Counted from the stretch's first letter, positions 1 through 5,969 are shown. The stretch: 17,566 bases of DNA from Wolbachia endosymbiont of Cylisticus convexus (GCF_003344345.1 NZ_QPIP01000039.1:1-17566); one strand, 5' to 3'. Program-made: numbers and translations. Notes: generated by a model not told the origin, from the sequence alone.

Positions 1-400
1 TGCTTCAAGTAAAGAAATTGCTGAGAATTATCTGCTTGAGCTGGAAGGAAAATGGGGAGAAAAGTATCCTTTAGTTATAAAATCCTGGCAGAACAATTGG
101 GAAAACTTATCCAGTTATTTTAAGTATTCTGGGCCAGTTAGGAAGCTGATTTACACCACTAATCCAATTGAGGGGTTGCATAGACAAATCAGGAAATTTA
201 CTAAAACTAAGGGTTCATTTACTAGTACAAATGCCTTGTACAAACAGGTATATTGTGCTATAAAAAAGGTAGAGCAAAAGTGGATTATGGCTCTCCCTAA
301 TTGGGCTTTAACTATGTCTCAACTTGATATTTTCTTTCCAGATAGGTTGAAAATTGAGTTGAACTAAAAATGCGGCTTGACACACTTTTTTGAACATTCC
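1..400 (+). mobile_element. IS256-family insertion sequence, right-hand end
   Basis: Only the 3' part of the element is inside the window. It holds the C-terminal transposase coding region (to 367) and about 30 bp of terminal sequence ending near 400, where a decayed Rpn-type gene resumes. The left end and the target duplication lie outside, so the exact boundary is inferred from where the Rpn-like reading begins (about 403). The terminal inverted repeat should be near 371-400 but cannot be confirmed without the other end. Confidence 0.72.
2..367 (+). CDS. IS256 (mutator)-family transposase, C-terminal fragment (5' end off window)
   Basis: The frame is open from base 2 to a TAA at 365-367, giving about 121 residues of the C-terminus of a DDE transposase. 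The diagnostic stretch is TTNPIEGLHRQIRKFTK followed by KGSF. In IS256/MULE-type transposases the Glu of NPIE is the third catalytic acid of the DDE triad, and the downstream basic residues and G-x-F pattern are conserved. The protein would catalyse cut-and-paste or copy-out transposition of its own element. An internal ATG at 176 is not a real start, because the homologous reading clearly continues upstream of it to the window edge. Whether the complete gene is intact cannot be judged here. Confidence 0.88.
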   Translation, partial: ASSKEIAENYLLELEGKWGEKYPLVIKSWQNNWENLSSYFKYSGPVRKLIYTTNPIEGLHRQIRKFTKTKGSFTSTNALYKQVYCAIKKVEQKWIMALPNWALTMSQLDIFFPDRLKIELN

Positions 401-402
401 CA

Positions 403-595
403 AAAGAATACAAAAAAATTGAGAGTCAAGAATTACGCTATGCGCTAATAAAATCTCTGCTTGAAGAGATACGGATTTGCGAAGAGAAAGTGAAAAGAGC
501 AGAAAATTGCAAAGGATTTAGTAAAAGGAGGAATTTCTATTGATATTATTTTGCAAGCGGTAGGCCTCTCTTTAGACGAAATTCAACAAGTTTAA
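403..595 (+). pseudogene. Remnant of an Rpn/PD-(D/E)XK-type nuclease-transposase gene, C-terminal end
   Basis: Frame 403-543 reads KEYKKIESQELRYALIKSLL and onward to a TGA. From about 509 the homology continues one frame over as AKDLVKGGISIDIILQAVGL, then SLDEIQQV, and stops at 593-595. The second part matches the C-terminus of the intact Rpn-family gene at 10394-11329 in pattern (there VAKAMLTNNVDINTIVKCTG, then LSVDEVQELIQ). The remnant therefore carries a frameshift near 505-515, and its N-terminal two thirds are missing, replaced by the IS256 end. It is dead coding sequence. The family assignment rests on this internal comparison. Confidence 0.72.
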
Positions 596-766
596 AATAA
601 AAAAATCAGTATATATTAATATCTTTACCTATTCATAAAAAAATAAGTAAAAAAGATTGAGAAATTGATTTGACTTCACTCGGAAGCTATGGCTTCATGC
701 CAATGCTGATAAAAAAACAGCAGTAAATATTTAAAAAAAGTTTGTTGTTAGTGAAGGGTAAATTAT

Positions 767-1423
767 ATGAATAAAAGTAAAGAAGAAATCGAATTCAGAA
801 TATTAGAAAGCAAAGGAAAAGCACTACTTGATCGTGAAATAATGGAAACGTTTCTAAGTGCAGTACATGAAAGGCCACAAGCTCAAGAAATTGCTAAAAA
901 TCTGGTGAATACCTATACAGGAGTAGGAAGGATTTTAGGTCGAGAAATGGATGACCTGAAAGTTATAGAAGGAGTAACTGATTCTGCAGTAGCGATGATT
1001 ATGTGTGTTAAGGAGACACTAGAAAGGGTGCTCAGAGAAAAGCTCAAGAGTGAGCCAATAATGGACTTACAGGGGCTAGTAGAATATTTGAACGTAAGTA
1101 TAGGCCACTCAGAAAGGGAATGTGTAAAAATACTGTACTTGAATAAAAGGCGCCAACTAATTGGAGAAGAATCCTATATTGGTGAAATGGAAAAAGCACC
1201 AGTGTATATAAAGGAGATTACAAGAAAGGCATTAATAAAAAATGCAGCATTAATAATAATGTCACATAACCATCCTGGAGGAAGCTTAGAGCCGTCAGAA
1301 GAGGATCAAGCAGTAACGAAGAGCTTAGCAGCAGCATGTAGTACTGTAAGCGTTAGATTATTTGATCACATTATTATCACAAGTGCAGGCTATTTTAGCT
1401 TTAGAGAAAACGGATTGTTATAG
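767..1423 (+). CDS. radC: RadC-like JAB/MPN-domain protein
   Basis: This 218-residue protein has the RadC layout. A helix-hairpin-helix-like N-terminal half (about 1-95) precedes a C-terminal JAB1/MPN metalloprotease-fold domain (about 98-218). The metal-site signature is present: Glu near 134-135, then HNHPGG with His167 and His169, and PSEED with Asp180. The DHIII segment and the FSFRENGLL end are typical of the family. RadC proteins were named for a DNA repair phenotype that was later disputed, and their biochemical role is uncertain. Phage- and plasmid-borne copies are common. The start at 767 has an AAGGG (754-758) 8 nt upstream. The gene looks intact and lies between an IS-damaged region and an unknown phage gene on the same strand. 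Confidence 0.9.
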   Translation: MNKSKEEIEFRILESKGKALLDREIMETFLSAVHERPQAQEIAKNLVNTYTGVGRILGREMDDLKVIEGVTDSAVAMIMCVKETLERVLREKLKSEPIMDLQGLVEYLNVSIGHSERECVKILYLNKRRQLIGEESYIGEMEKAPVYIKEITRKALIKNAALIIMSHNHPGGSLEPSEEDQAVTKSLAAACSTVSVRLFDHIIITSAGYFSFRENGLL

Positions 1424-1467
1424 CAGAAAGAACAGTTGTAGCTTGTAAACTGATTAAGAGAAAGTAT

Positions 1468-1496
1468 TTGCAAATCTACTCACTATAATTTATAAT
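1468..1496 (+). promoter_or_regulatory. Predicted sigma70-type promoter
   Basis: TTGCAA at 1468-1473 and TATAAT at 1491-1496 are separated by exactly 17 bp, in the gap between radC and the next + strand gene (start 1559). A second TATAAT lies at 1484-1489. The -10 overlaps an imperfect 23-bp palindrome (1478-1500), so a bound repressor would compete with polymerase. Confidence 0.5.
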
Positions 1497-1526
1497 GAGT
1501 AGTAGAGTGTATAACAATTGTACACT
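1478..1526. promoter_or_regulatory. Two imperfect palindromes, candidate operator
   Basis: The first palindrome (1478-1500) has outer arms ACTCA and TGAGT around an AT-rich centre that contains the predicted -10. The second has arms AGTGTA (1506-1511) and TACACT (1521-1526) around a 9-nt centre, and falls at the expected transcript start. Two dyads spaced this way suggest a dimeric repressor site. They could also simply reflect AT-rich composition. Confidence 0.33.
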
Positions 1527-1558
1527 TAAAAAGTATTTTTAATAGTGGAGGTAATTGT

Positions 1559-2113
1559 ATGAGTAATAAAATAATCGTACCTTTTGGTGATAAGGAAGGA
1601 GGCATCTACGAGTTAAACGTTGATCTTGATAAATTATCAAAAGGTGAGATGCTAAATGCTATTATAGGAATTGGGCGTGCTAACCAGCAGTCCACTTTTG
1701 TAAGCAAAATTAATAAGGCTAAAAAGGTTGGAGAAGTGCCCTTTCCTAATAGAGACGTTCAAATCAACTACGGAAAAGGGCTCGACTACATATATGGCAC
1801 AAAACCTGTAAGCGATCAAGCAGAAGATTTAAATCCATTTACTTCAGCTTTGAAAAAAATAAAGCCAAGTGCAGAAACTTTGAGCTGGTTTAAAAGTGCT
1901 GTAGTAGAAGCAAAGAATGTAAATGAATTGCACAAAGTTGTAGACAAAGTACTAGCTTCTGGAGGAAGGCTAAATGCATGTAATGATGGGGAATGGAGCT
2001 TTGCAGAATATGTAGTATTAGGTACACATTTTCACAGATTAGAAAAAAGTGATCGAAAAAAGCTAATACGTAAATTAATGCTAAGTGGTGCAGAGTTTCA
2101 TATTGCAGAATAA
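1559..2113 (+). CDS. Unrecognised prophage protein (probable N-terminal part of a frameshifted gene)
   Basis: I do not recognise this 184-residue protein. It begins MSNKIIVPFGDKEGG, has no signal peptide or obvious membrane segment, and is rich in charged helical sequence, with a Lys-rich segment near its end. The start is well supported: a strong Shine-Dalgarno TGGAGGT (1546-1552) lies 6 nt upstream, and a predicted promoter is at 1468-1496. The frame stops at 2111-2113. A convincing acidic coding frame continues in +1 to 2393 with a 29-bp overlap, and removing one T near 2109 would fuse the two as IAEKLIGEIYNELQ. A single-base insertion that broke one longer gene is therefore likely, although a natural overlap of two genes is possible. 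Confidence 0.6.
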   Translation: MSNKIIVPFGDKEGGIYELNVDLDKLSKGEMLNAIIGIGRANQQSTFVSKINKAKKVGEVPFPNRDVQINYGKGLDYIYGTKPVSDQAEDLNPFTSALKKIKPSAETLSWFKSAVVEAKNVNELHKVVDKVLASGGRLNACNDGEWSFAEYVVLGTHFHRLEKSDRKKLIRKLMLSGAEFHIAE

Positions 2114-2393
2114 ACTGATAGGTGAAATCTATAATGAGCTACAGCCAGAAGTTCAGCCACAGATAGATAAGCAACTAGAAGAACTGGAAAAAGCTGGCGA
2201 AAGTGCTGTGCAAGAAGGAGAATTAATAGATATTGAGATAGATAATACAACATCGTATATAGAATTTTCTGAGAACAGTAAAGTAGAAGTTGCCAAAATA
2301 CTGAGAGAGTTAGGAAGTAATATTTTAAAAATTGGCAATGATGCAGTTGAGGTTAAAAGTGAGAAGGGAGGCATAAGAAACTATACCGACTGA
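2085..2393 (+). pseudogene. Probable C-terminal part of the upstream unknown gene, 3' truncated
   Basis: The frame reads NKLIGEIYNELQPEVQ and onward, a strongly acidic, helix-prone segment of about 95 residues. No Shine-Dalgarno precedes the ATG at 2085, which lies inside the preceding gene. I read it as the frameshifted continuation of the 1559 gene, not an independent protein. It ends GGIRNYTD at 2391-2393, and its stop codon falls in sequence that belongs to the convergent patatin gene. Its natural C-terminus is therefore probably lost at a rearrangement junction near 2390. Function unknown. Confidence 0.45.
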
Positions 2394-3139
2394 TAATTTA
2401 CTGCATCTAAACTTGAAGCAAACATCACATGTAATAGTGGTTTTATCCAGCCTATTTTTCCAAATCTCTTTGAATTGGCATACTCTATGCTTCTATCTGT
2501 TCTGCCAGTACCTATCGATAACAGTAGAATATCATCATTTGGAAATAACCTCTTACCACTTGCATATGCACAAGCCGCTGGATTATTGGCAAACACCCCT
2601 CCATCCACTAATACCATTTCCTTGTGGTTGATTTTAAGATATTTAGGTGTAAAGTAAGTAGGTGCAGCCGTTGCAGCTCTGAGTGCATCTTTCAGCTTAA
2701 TATTACCTTCTTTCCAGCTTTTAAAGAAAAATGGGCAGTTATTCTGAATATCGTAACTCGTAATCAACACATTACTTAAAATGTTTTTAAGGATATCATC
2801 GCCAAAATATTTATGAAGTACATACTCAATATTTTTACTGGGGTATTGTGCACAGTTAAACCAAGATAATATTGATCTCCTAAAAAATGAAGACTTAAAA
2901 ATATATGCTCCGTACTCTTGGTAAAGCTTAACTAAATCATTGGCTGAATATTGGGGATTGCCCTGTTCATCTTTTTTACATAATCCAGCAATAACAATTC
3001 CACCAGTTGAGGTTCCTGCCATCAGATCAAAGATTTCAGCTACTCTCTTTCTTGTTCTTTTTTCTATTTCTGCTAGAATGATGGCTGGTATTATGCCCCT
3101 TATGCCTCCGCCGTCAACTGAAAGGATGTATTTTTTCAT
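2381..3139 (-). CDS. Patatin-like phospholipase, C-terminally truncated
   Basis: Counted from the ATG at 3139 this is 252 residues. It has the full patatin catalytic set: the oxyanion-hole motif DGGGIRG (residues 9-15), the nucleophile elbow GTSTGG with Ser44, and the catalytic Asp179 in LVDGGVFANNP. Patatin-like enzymes are acyl hydrolases (phospholipase A2-like) that act on membrane lipids, and a patatin gene next to the tail module is a known feature of phage WO. The frame could extend upstream to 3241, but the family start MKKYILSVDGGG fixes 3139. The protein ends DAVNYQSV, where homologues as I know them run on, and the last two codons come from the neighbouring converging frame. The catalytic dyad is retained, so activity is possible but stability is doubtful. 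The start codon overlaps that of the divergent PLD gene. Confidence 0.87.
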   Translation of the reverse strand: MKKYILSVDGGGIRGIIPAIILAEIEKRTRKRVAEIFDLMAGTSTGGIVIAGLCKKDEQGNPQYSANDLVKLYQEYGAYIFKSSFFRRSILSWFNCAQYPSKNIEYVLHKYFGDDILKNILSNVLITSYDIQNNCPFFFKSWKEGNIKLKDALRAATAAPTYFTPKYLKINHKEMVLVDGGVFANNPAACAYASGKRLFPNDDILLLSIGTGRTDRSIEYANSKRFGKIGWIKPLLHVMFASSLDAVNYQSV

Positions 3140-3471
3140 GATTAGATATTTATTAGTTCTATTAACTTGCTCACTTTTATCAGGGTGTGTTTCTTGTCCA
3201 AGTACTACTGTATGTTTCACTCCTAGAGAAAATTGCACCAATCTAATAATTGATTCCGTAGAACATGCTAAAAGGTCTGCGTTGGTTCAAGCATATTCAT
3301 TTACTTCTAAATCTATTGCAAAGTCGCTAATCGAAGCTAAGGAACGTGGTGTTGATATTAAGGTTATCCTAGATGAATCACAAACTAGTTCAAAACATAG
3401 TGTAATTAACGAATTATTTGAGCACAAAATCCCGATATGGATTGACTTTAAACCTTGTATCTTGAAAAAAG

Positions 3472-3646
3472 CATCTAATGTTTTAAGCTTAAGCATTAGT
3501 TGGAGAAGGGAGGAACTCTGATATAAACCTTAGATATAAAATCTGTTTGGCAGATAAGAGCTCCCTCTCAAAAGTATAGGCTGGACGGCGTCTTAGAAAG
3601 ATCTAAATGGTTCTAATTCTGTATTAACAAGGTTAGCCTTACTTTT
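3472..3646 (+). ncRNA. Predicted IS110 bridge RNA (5' stem-loop, target-binding loop, donor-binding loop)
   Basis: Three consecutive hairpins can be drawn by hand. (1) The 5' stem-loop pairs CTAATG (3475-3480) with CATTAG (3494-3499). (2) The target loop has an outer stem 3503-3512 with 3561-3569 and an inner stem CTCT (3516-3519) with AGAG (3557-3560). Its apical hairpin is AGAT/ATCT (3532-3535/3541-3544). The 5' internal strand TAAACCT (3524-3530) equals the target left flank 3449-3455. The 3' strand TGGCAG (3548-3553) pairs with CTGCTA of the right flank, with one G-T wobble. (3) The donor loop has a 12-bp stem with one bulge (3570-3582 with 3635-3646). GACGGCGTCT (3584-3593) equals the element's right end 4938-4947, and ACAAG (3627-3631) is complementary to core plus left end, CTTGT. 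This is the known bridge-RNA arrangement. Ends are approximate and the folding was done by eye. Confidence 0.82.
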
Positions 3647-3676
3647 CATTTTTAATGGTAACGTATGGGGTTATAT

Positions 3677-4699
3677 ATGATCAACAACTTTCTTGGCATA
3701 GATGTATCAAAAGATCGCTTTGATGTTTTTCTCTCATTTATAAGTAAAAAAGGAAAACGTGAAACTAGGAAAAGGAGCTTTAAGAACGATGATCATGGGT
3801 TTCAAGGTTTACTGAGCTTTCTACAAAAACATAATGTAGAACAAGTAAAAGCCTGCATGGAAGCTACCGGTTGTTATAGTGAAGCTTTGGCTGAATTTCT
3901 ACACAATACTGGACATTTTGTTAGTGTTGTAAATCCTTATTGCATAAAATCCTACGCAAGAAGTAAGCTTACACGGCAAAAAAATGATCAGACTGATGCA
4001 GAAATTATTGCTGATTGTTGCCAAAGACAGGAACCTACTCGTTGGACACCACCTTCTCCTGAACTGAAAAAATTAAAACATCTTTATCGTTGCTCGGTTG
4101 CGTTAAAAGATGAATTGATATTAGTAAATAACCACTTAGAAAAAAAAGAGAGACTGCCCAAAGAAGTTGCAAATGCTTGGGAAGACCTTGCAATGAATAT
4201 AGCTCAAAAAATAGAAACAATAAAAAACTCCGTACGTGAACTATTAAAGCAACACAAAGAGTTGTTGGAAAATTTTCAACTTCTACTGACTATTCCAGGA
4301 ATAGGAGAGGAATCAGCAGTAGCTATTTTAGCTGAGGTTCCTGACATAGAAGTTTTTAGAAATGCCAGACAATTGGCAGCATATGCAGGAGTTATACCGA
4401 GAAATATAACATCAGGTTCATCTGTATATGCCAAACCCAGATTAAGTAAATCCGGTTCACAACCATTACGTAAGGCACTTTTCTTTCCTGCCATAGTAGC
4501 TAAGAATCACAATCCTATTATTATGAGCTTTTGCCAGAGATTAAAGGAAAAGGGTAAGCATAATATGGCCATAGTTGGGTCTGCAATGCGTAAGTTACTT
4601 CATATTGTTTTTGGTATTTTAAGATCAAAAAAGGCTTTTGATCCTGACCATATCAAAAACTACAGGGCCAGGAGGTTAACTGAAGGTTTAGTACTTTAA
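3677..4699 (+). CDS. IS110-family transposase (DEDD recombinase)
   Basis: From the ATG at 3677 it is 340 residues, normal for IS110. The N-terminal DEDD (RuvC-like) domain shows FLGIDVSKD (Asp9), MEATG (Glu62) and QKNDQTDAEI (Asp104, Asp107). A coiled-coil segment spans about 130-200. The C-terminal Tnp20 domain begins at LLTIPGIG (about 203), contains TSGSSVYAKPRLSKSGS with the candidate catalytic Ser near 246, and ends LRKALFFPAIVA and onward. Such enzymes recombine element ends with target DNA under guidance of a bridge RNA, apparently through RuvC/Tnp20 composite active sites. The start at 3677 is preferred over the in-frame ATG at 3665 because GGGG (3667-3670) sits 6 nt upstream of it. 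The gene appears full length, with every key acidic residue present. Confidence 0.93.
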   Translation: MINNFLGIDVSKDRFDVFLSFISKKGKRETRKRSFKNDDHGFQGLLSFLQKHNVEQVKACMEATGCYSEALAEFLHNTGHFVSVVNPYCIKSYARSKLTRQKNDQTDAEIIADCCQRQEPTRWTPPSPELKKLKHLYRCSVALKDELILVNNHLEKKERLPKEVANAWEDLAMNIAQKIETIKNSVRELLKQHKELLENFQLLLTIPGIGEESAVAILAEVPDIEVFRNARQLAAYAGVIPRNITSGSSVYAKPRLSKSGSQPLRKALFFPAIVAKNHNPIIMSFCQRLKEKGKHNMAIVGSAMRKLLHIVFGILRSKKAFDPDHIKNYRARRLTEGLVL

Positions 4700-4768
4700 A
4701 ATCAAAAAATGCTTCCATTCTATCTTATGTAAAATGGCATCTTACACAAATTCATTGAATGTAATTGG

Positions 4769-4829
4769 TATGTTGATAAGTAAATTAGTTTTATATATAC
4801 AAGACAGCAGAAATTTACTTATCAACATA
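4769..4829. repeat. 18-bp perfect inverted repeat in the IS110 right end
   Basis: TATGTTGATAAGTAAATT (4769-4786) is the exact reverse complement of 4812-4829, with a 25-bp AT-rich spacer. It lies between the transposase stop and the right end of the element. No T-run follows either arm, so it is not a typical intrinsic terminator. It could be a transcript-stabilising hairpin or a recognition structure of the element, or a small nested palindromic repeat. Confidence 0.7.
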
Positions 4830-4926
4830 ACTATAATCTGTATCCGCTATACAGGATGTGAGTTGGAAGTATTTTTTAGTTTTACAATACAGCCTAGGCA
4901 ATGAGACAATTTTTATAATTTTTTTG

Positions 4927-4947
4927 TTGACTGACAAGACGGCGTCT
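4927..4947 (+). promoter_or_regulatory. -35 half of a promoter formed on IS110 circularisation
   Basis: TTGACT (4927-4932) lies 15 bp inside the right boundary of the element. If the element's ends join (4947 to 3456), the next bases give TATCTT (3458-3463) at a spacing of exactly 17 bp, about 10 bp before the predicted bridge RNA starts. In the integrated state the -10 half has no -35 upstream (3435-3440 reads ATATGG). Junction promoters of this kind are known for IS110 relatives. Confidence 0.55.
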
Positions 4948-5126
4948 GCTATTGCTCATAGCAAGGTAATTATTATTGATGAGCAAAAAATCATAACCGG
5001 ATCATTTAACTTTTCAGATGCCGCTCAGCAAAGAAATGCTGAAAACCTACTGATCATAACAGGAGATTCTCCACTAGTTGAACAATACGTCAAAAATTGG
5101 AAAAATCGCCAATCGCAGTCTAAGCA

Positions 5127-5345
5127 TTATACACCAGACTTTAAGTTATCTTTGAATTCATCTAATTCCTCAGAAAGATTTTTCACCCTTTCCTCAAGTA
5201 CGAGTACCTTTTCCATTAAACCATATTCAATAAGTTTATCGTGAAGTTGTACCCTTGAGTCTAACTTGGATAACCACCATATGATTGCTACTGTTTGGAT
5301 TAATATGGTAATAATTACCGTAATTGGAATTTTTTGCTTTTTCAT
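5127..5345 (-). CDS. Small membrane protein with coiled coil (holin-like candidate, unproven)
   Basis: The protein has 72 residues. A short basic N-terminus (MKKQK) precedes one strongly hydrophobic segment (about 7-26, ITVIITILIQTVAIIWWLS). A charged heptad-like helix follows (about 30-68, including KVLVLEERVKNLSEELDEFK). The architecture is a single-pass membrane anchor with a soluble coiled coil. Small proteins of this shape in phage tail or lysis modules may be holins, spanin-like or DUF2730-like proteins, but no family signature is clear. It is the last gene of the leftward tail operon, about 66 bp after the ankyrin gene. No strong Shine-Dalgarno precedes the ATG. Its 3' 118 bp lie opposite the end of the PLD frame. 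Confidence 0.6.
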   Translation of the reverse strand: MKKQKIPITVIITILIQTVAIIWWLSKLDSRVQLHDKLIEYGLMEKVLVLEERVKNLSEELDEFKDNLKSGV

Positions 5346-5411
5346 GTGAAAGTATTAATCTATTATGGATAGTTTGAGGATTTATATACAGATCATAGAA
5401 AACTTACAGCT

Positions 5412-5957
5412 TCAGTGATTACTTTTTGTTGATTCGTATCTATCCTCTGCTTCTGCAAGTAGCTTTATTATTTCTCTGTAAGGTTTATCTTTATTGTGCC
5501 TTGATCTTAGTACAGCTACATCTCTTGGGTTTTTCCCATCTGTGTCTCTAATGGTAGGATCTGCACCTTTGTCTAATAAAAATCTAATTATCTTCAATTT
5601 GCCTTCATATGAAGCTGCATGTAAAGGTGTCCATCTTTCATATTTTGTAGCATTTATATCAACTCCTTTTTCTACTAGGAACTTTACAACCTCTGCACAT
5701 CCTTCTTCTGCAGCATAATGTAGTGCTGTTAACTTAGGGATCTGAACATTAATATCTAATAGATTATTTGCTGAAAATTTTACTACTTCTAAGCTACAGT
5801 TCTTAGAAGCAATTTGTAATATTGTTTTATAATTATCTGCAGCTTTTGCTTTCATATAGCAATAAGTAATAATAACACATACTACTATTACTATAAACCA
5901 CCAAAAATGTAGCTTATTTCTTGAGTCTCTATTCATATTCAATACTTTTTTCAACAT
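5412..5957 (-). CDS. Membrane-anchored ankyrin-repeat protein
   Basis: The 181-residue protein begins with a short basic segment, then a transmembrane helix (about 18-34, FWWFIVIVVCVIITYCY). Ankyrin repeats cover about 45-150. Two are canonical (LTALHYAAEEGCAEVVKFLV with EKGVDINA, and WTPLHAASYEGKLKIIRFLL with DKGADPTI), flanked by one degenerate repeat on each side. Ankyrin repeats mediate protein binding. In Wolbachia such proteins are numerous and suspected to act on host proteins. The topology, with repeats C-terminal to one helix, suggests display on one face of a membrane. It lies 12 bp downstream of gene D. The start could be the Met at 5936 instead of 5957, and neither has a strong ribosome site. 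An ankyrin gene next to gene D is a known WO arrangement. Confidence 0.85.
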   Translation of the reverse strand: MLKKVLNMNRDSRNKLHFWWFIVIVVCVIITYCYMKAKAADNYKTILQIASKNCSLEVVKFSANNLLDINVQIPKLTALHYAAEEGCAEVVKFLVEKGVDINATKYERWTPLHAASYEGKLKIIRFLLDKGADPTIRDTDGKNPRDVAVLRSRHNKDKPYREIIKLLAEAEDRYESTKSNH

Positions 5958-5969
5958 TAAACATTTGTT

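Larger units (their letters stand above)
3456..4947 (+). mobile_element. Complete IS110-family insertion sequence (1492 bp)
   Basis: The boundaries come from the interrupted PLD gene: ...TTTAAACCT (to 3455) and GCTATTGCTCAT (from 4948) join in frame with nothing lost. A CT dinucleotide stands at both junctions (3454-3455 and 4946-4947). This matches the CT core used by the IS110 relative IS621, with no terminal inverted repeats. The layout is a 221-nt left leader holding a structured RNA, one transposase gene, and a 248-nt right non-coding end with a strong inverted repeat. All parts look intact, so the element may be active. Confidence 0.85.
3138..5244 (+). pseudogene. Phospholipase D-family (Nuc-like) lipoprotein, split by an IS110 element
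   Basis: The N-terminal half (3138-3455, 106 codons) has a lipoprotein signal: a hydrophobic stretch LLVLLTCSLLSGC with lipobox LSGC. PLD-like sequence follows (LVQAYSFTSKSIAKSLIEAK, then VDIKVILDES). The C-terminal half resumes at 4948 as AIAHSKVIIIDEQK and GSFNFS, containing the HxKxxxxD motif of the PLD superfamily. Deleting 3456-4947 joins the halves in frame as WIDFKP-AIAHSKV, giving about 204 residues with a stop at 5242-5244. Single-HKD proteins of this type are phosphodiesterases (phospholipase D or nuclease), and the intact one would be an exported lipoprotein. The final roughly 38 residues are antisense to the gene at 5127-5345 and may not be original. An alternative in-frame ATG lies at 3126. 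Any product made today would stop inside the IS, at 3521, without the HKD motif. Confidence 0.85.

Noticed and set aside
683..696. Hairpin GAAGC-TATG-GCTTC considered as a terminator before radC
   Set aside because: The stem is only 5 bp and no T-run follows. The rest of 596-766 shows no gene or clear signal.
3141..3241. N-terminal extension of patatin to 3241
   Set aside because: These codons are antisense to the PLD signal peptide and resemble no patatin. The family start fits 3139.
4858..4947. Possible independent start of a PLD gene at 4858
   Set aside because: The codons 4858-4947 lie inside the IS110 right end. PLD homology begins only at 4948.
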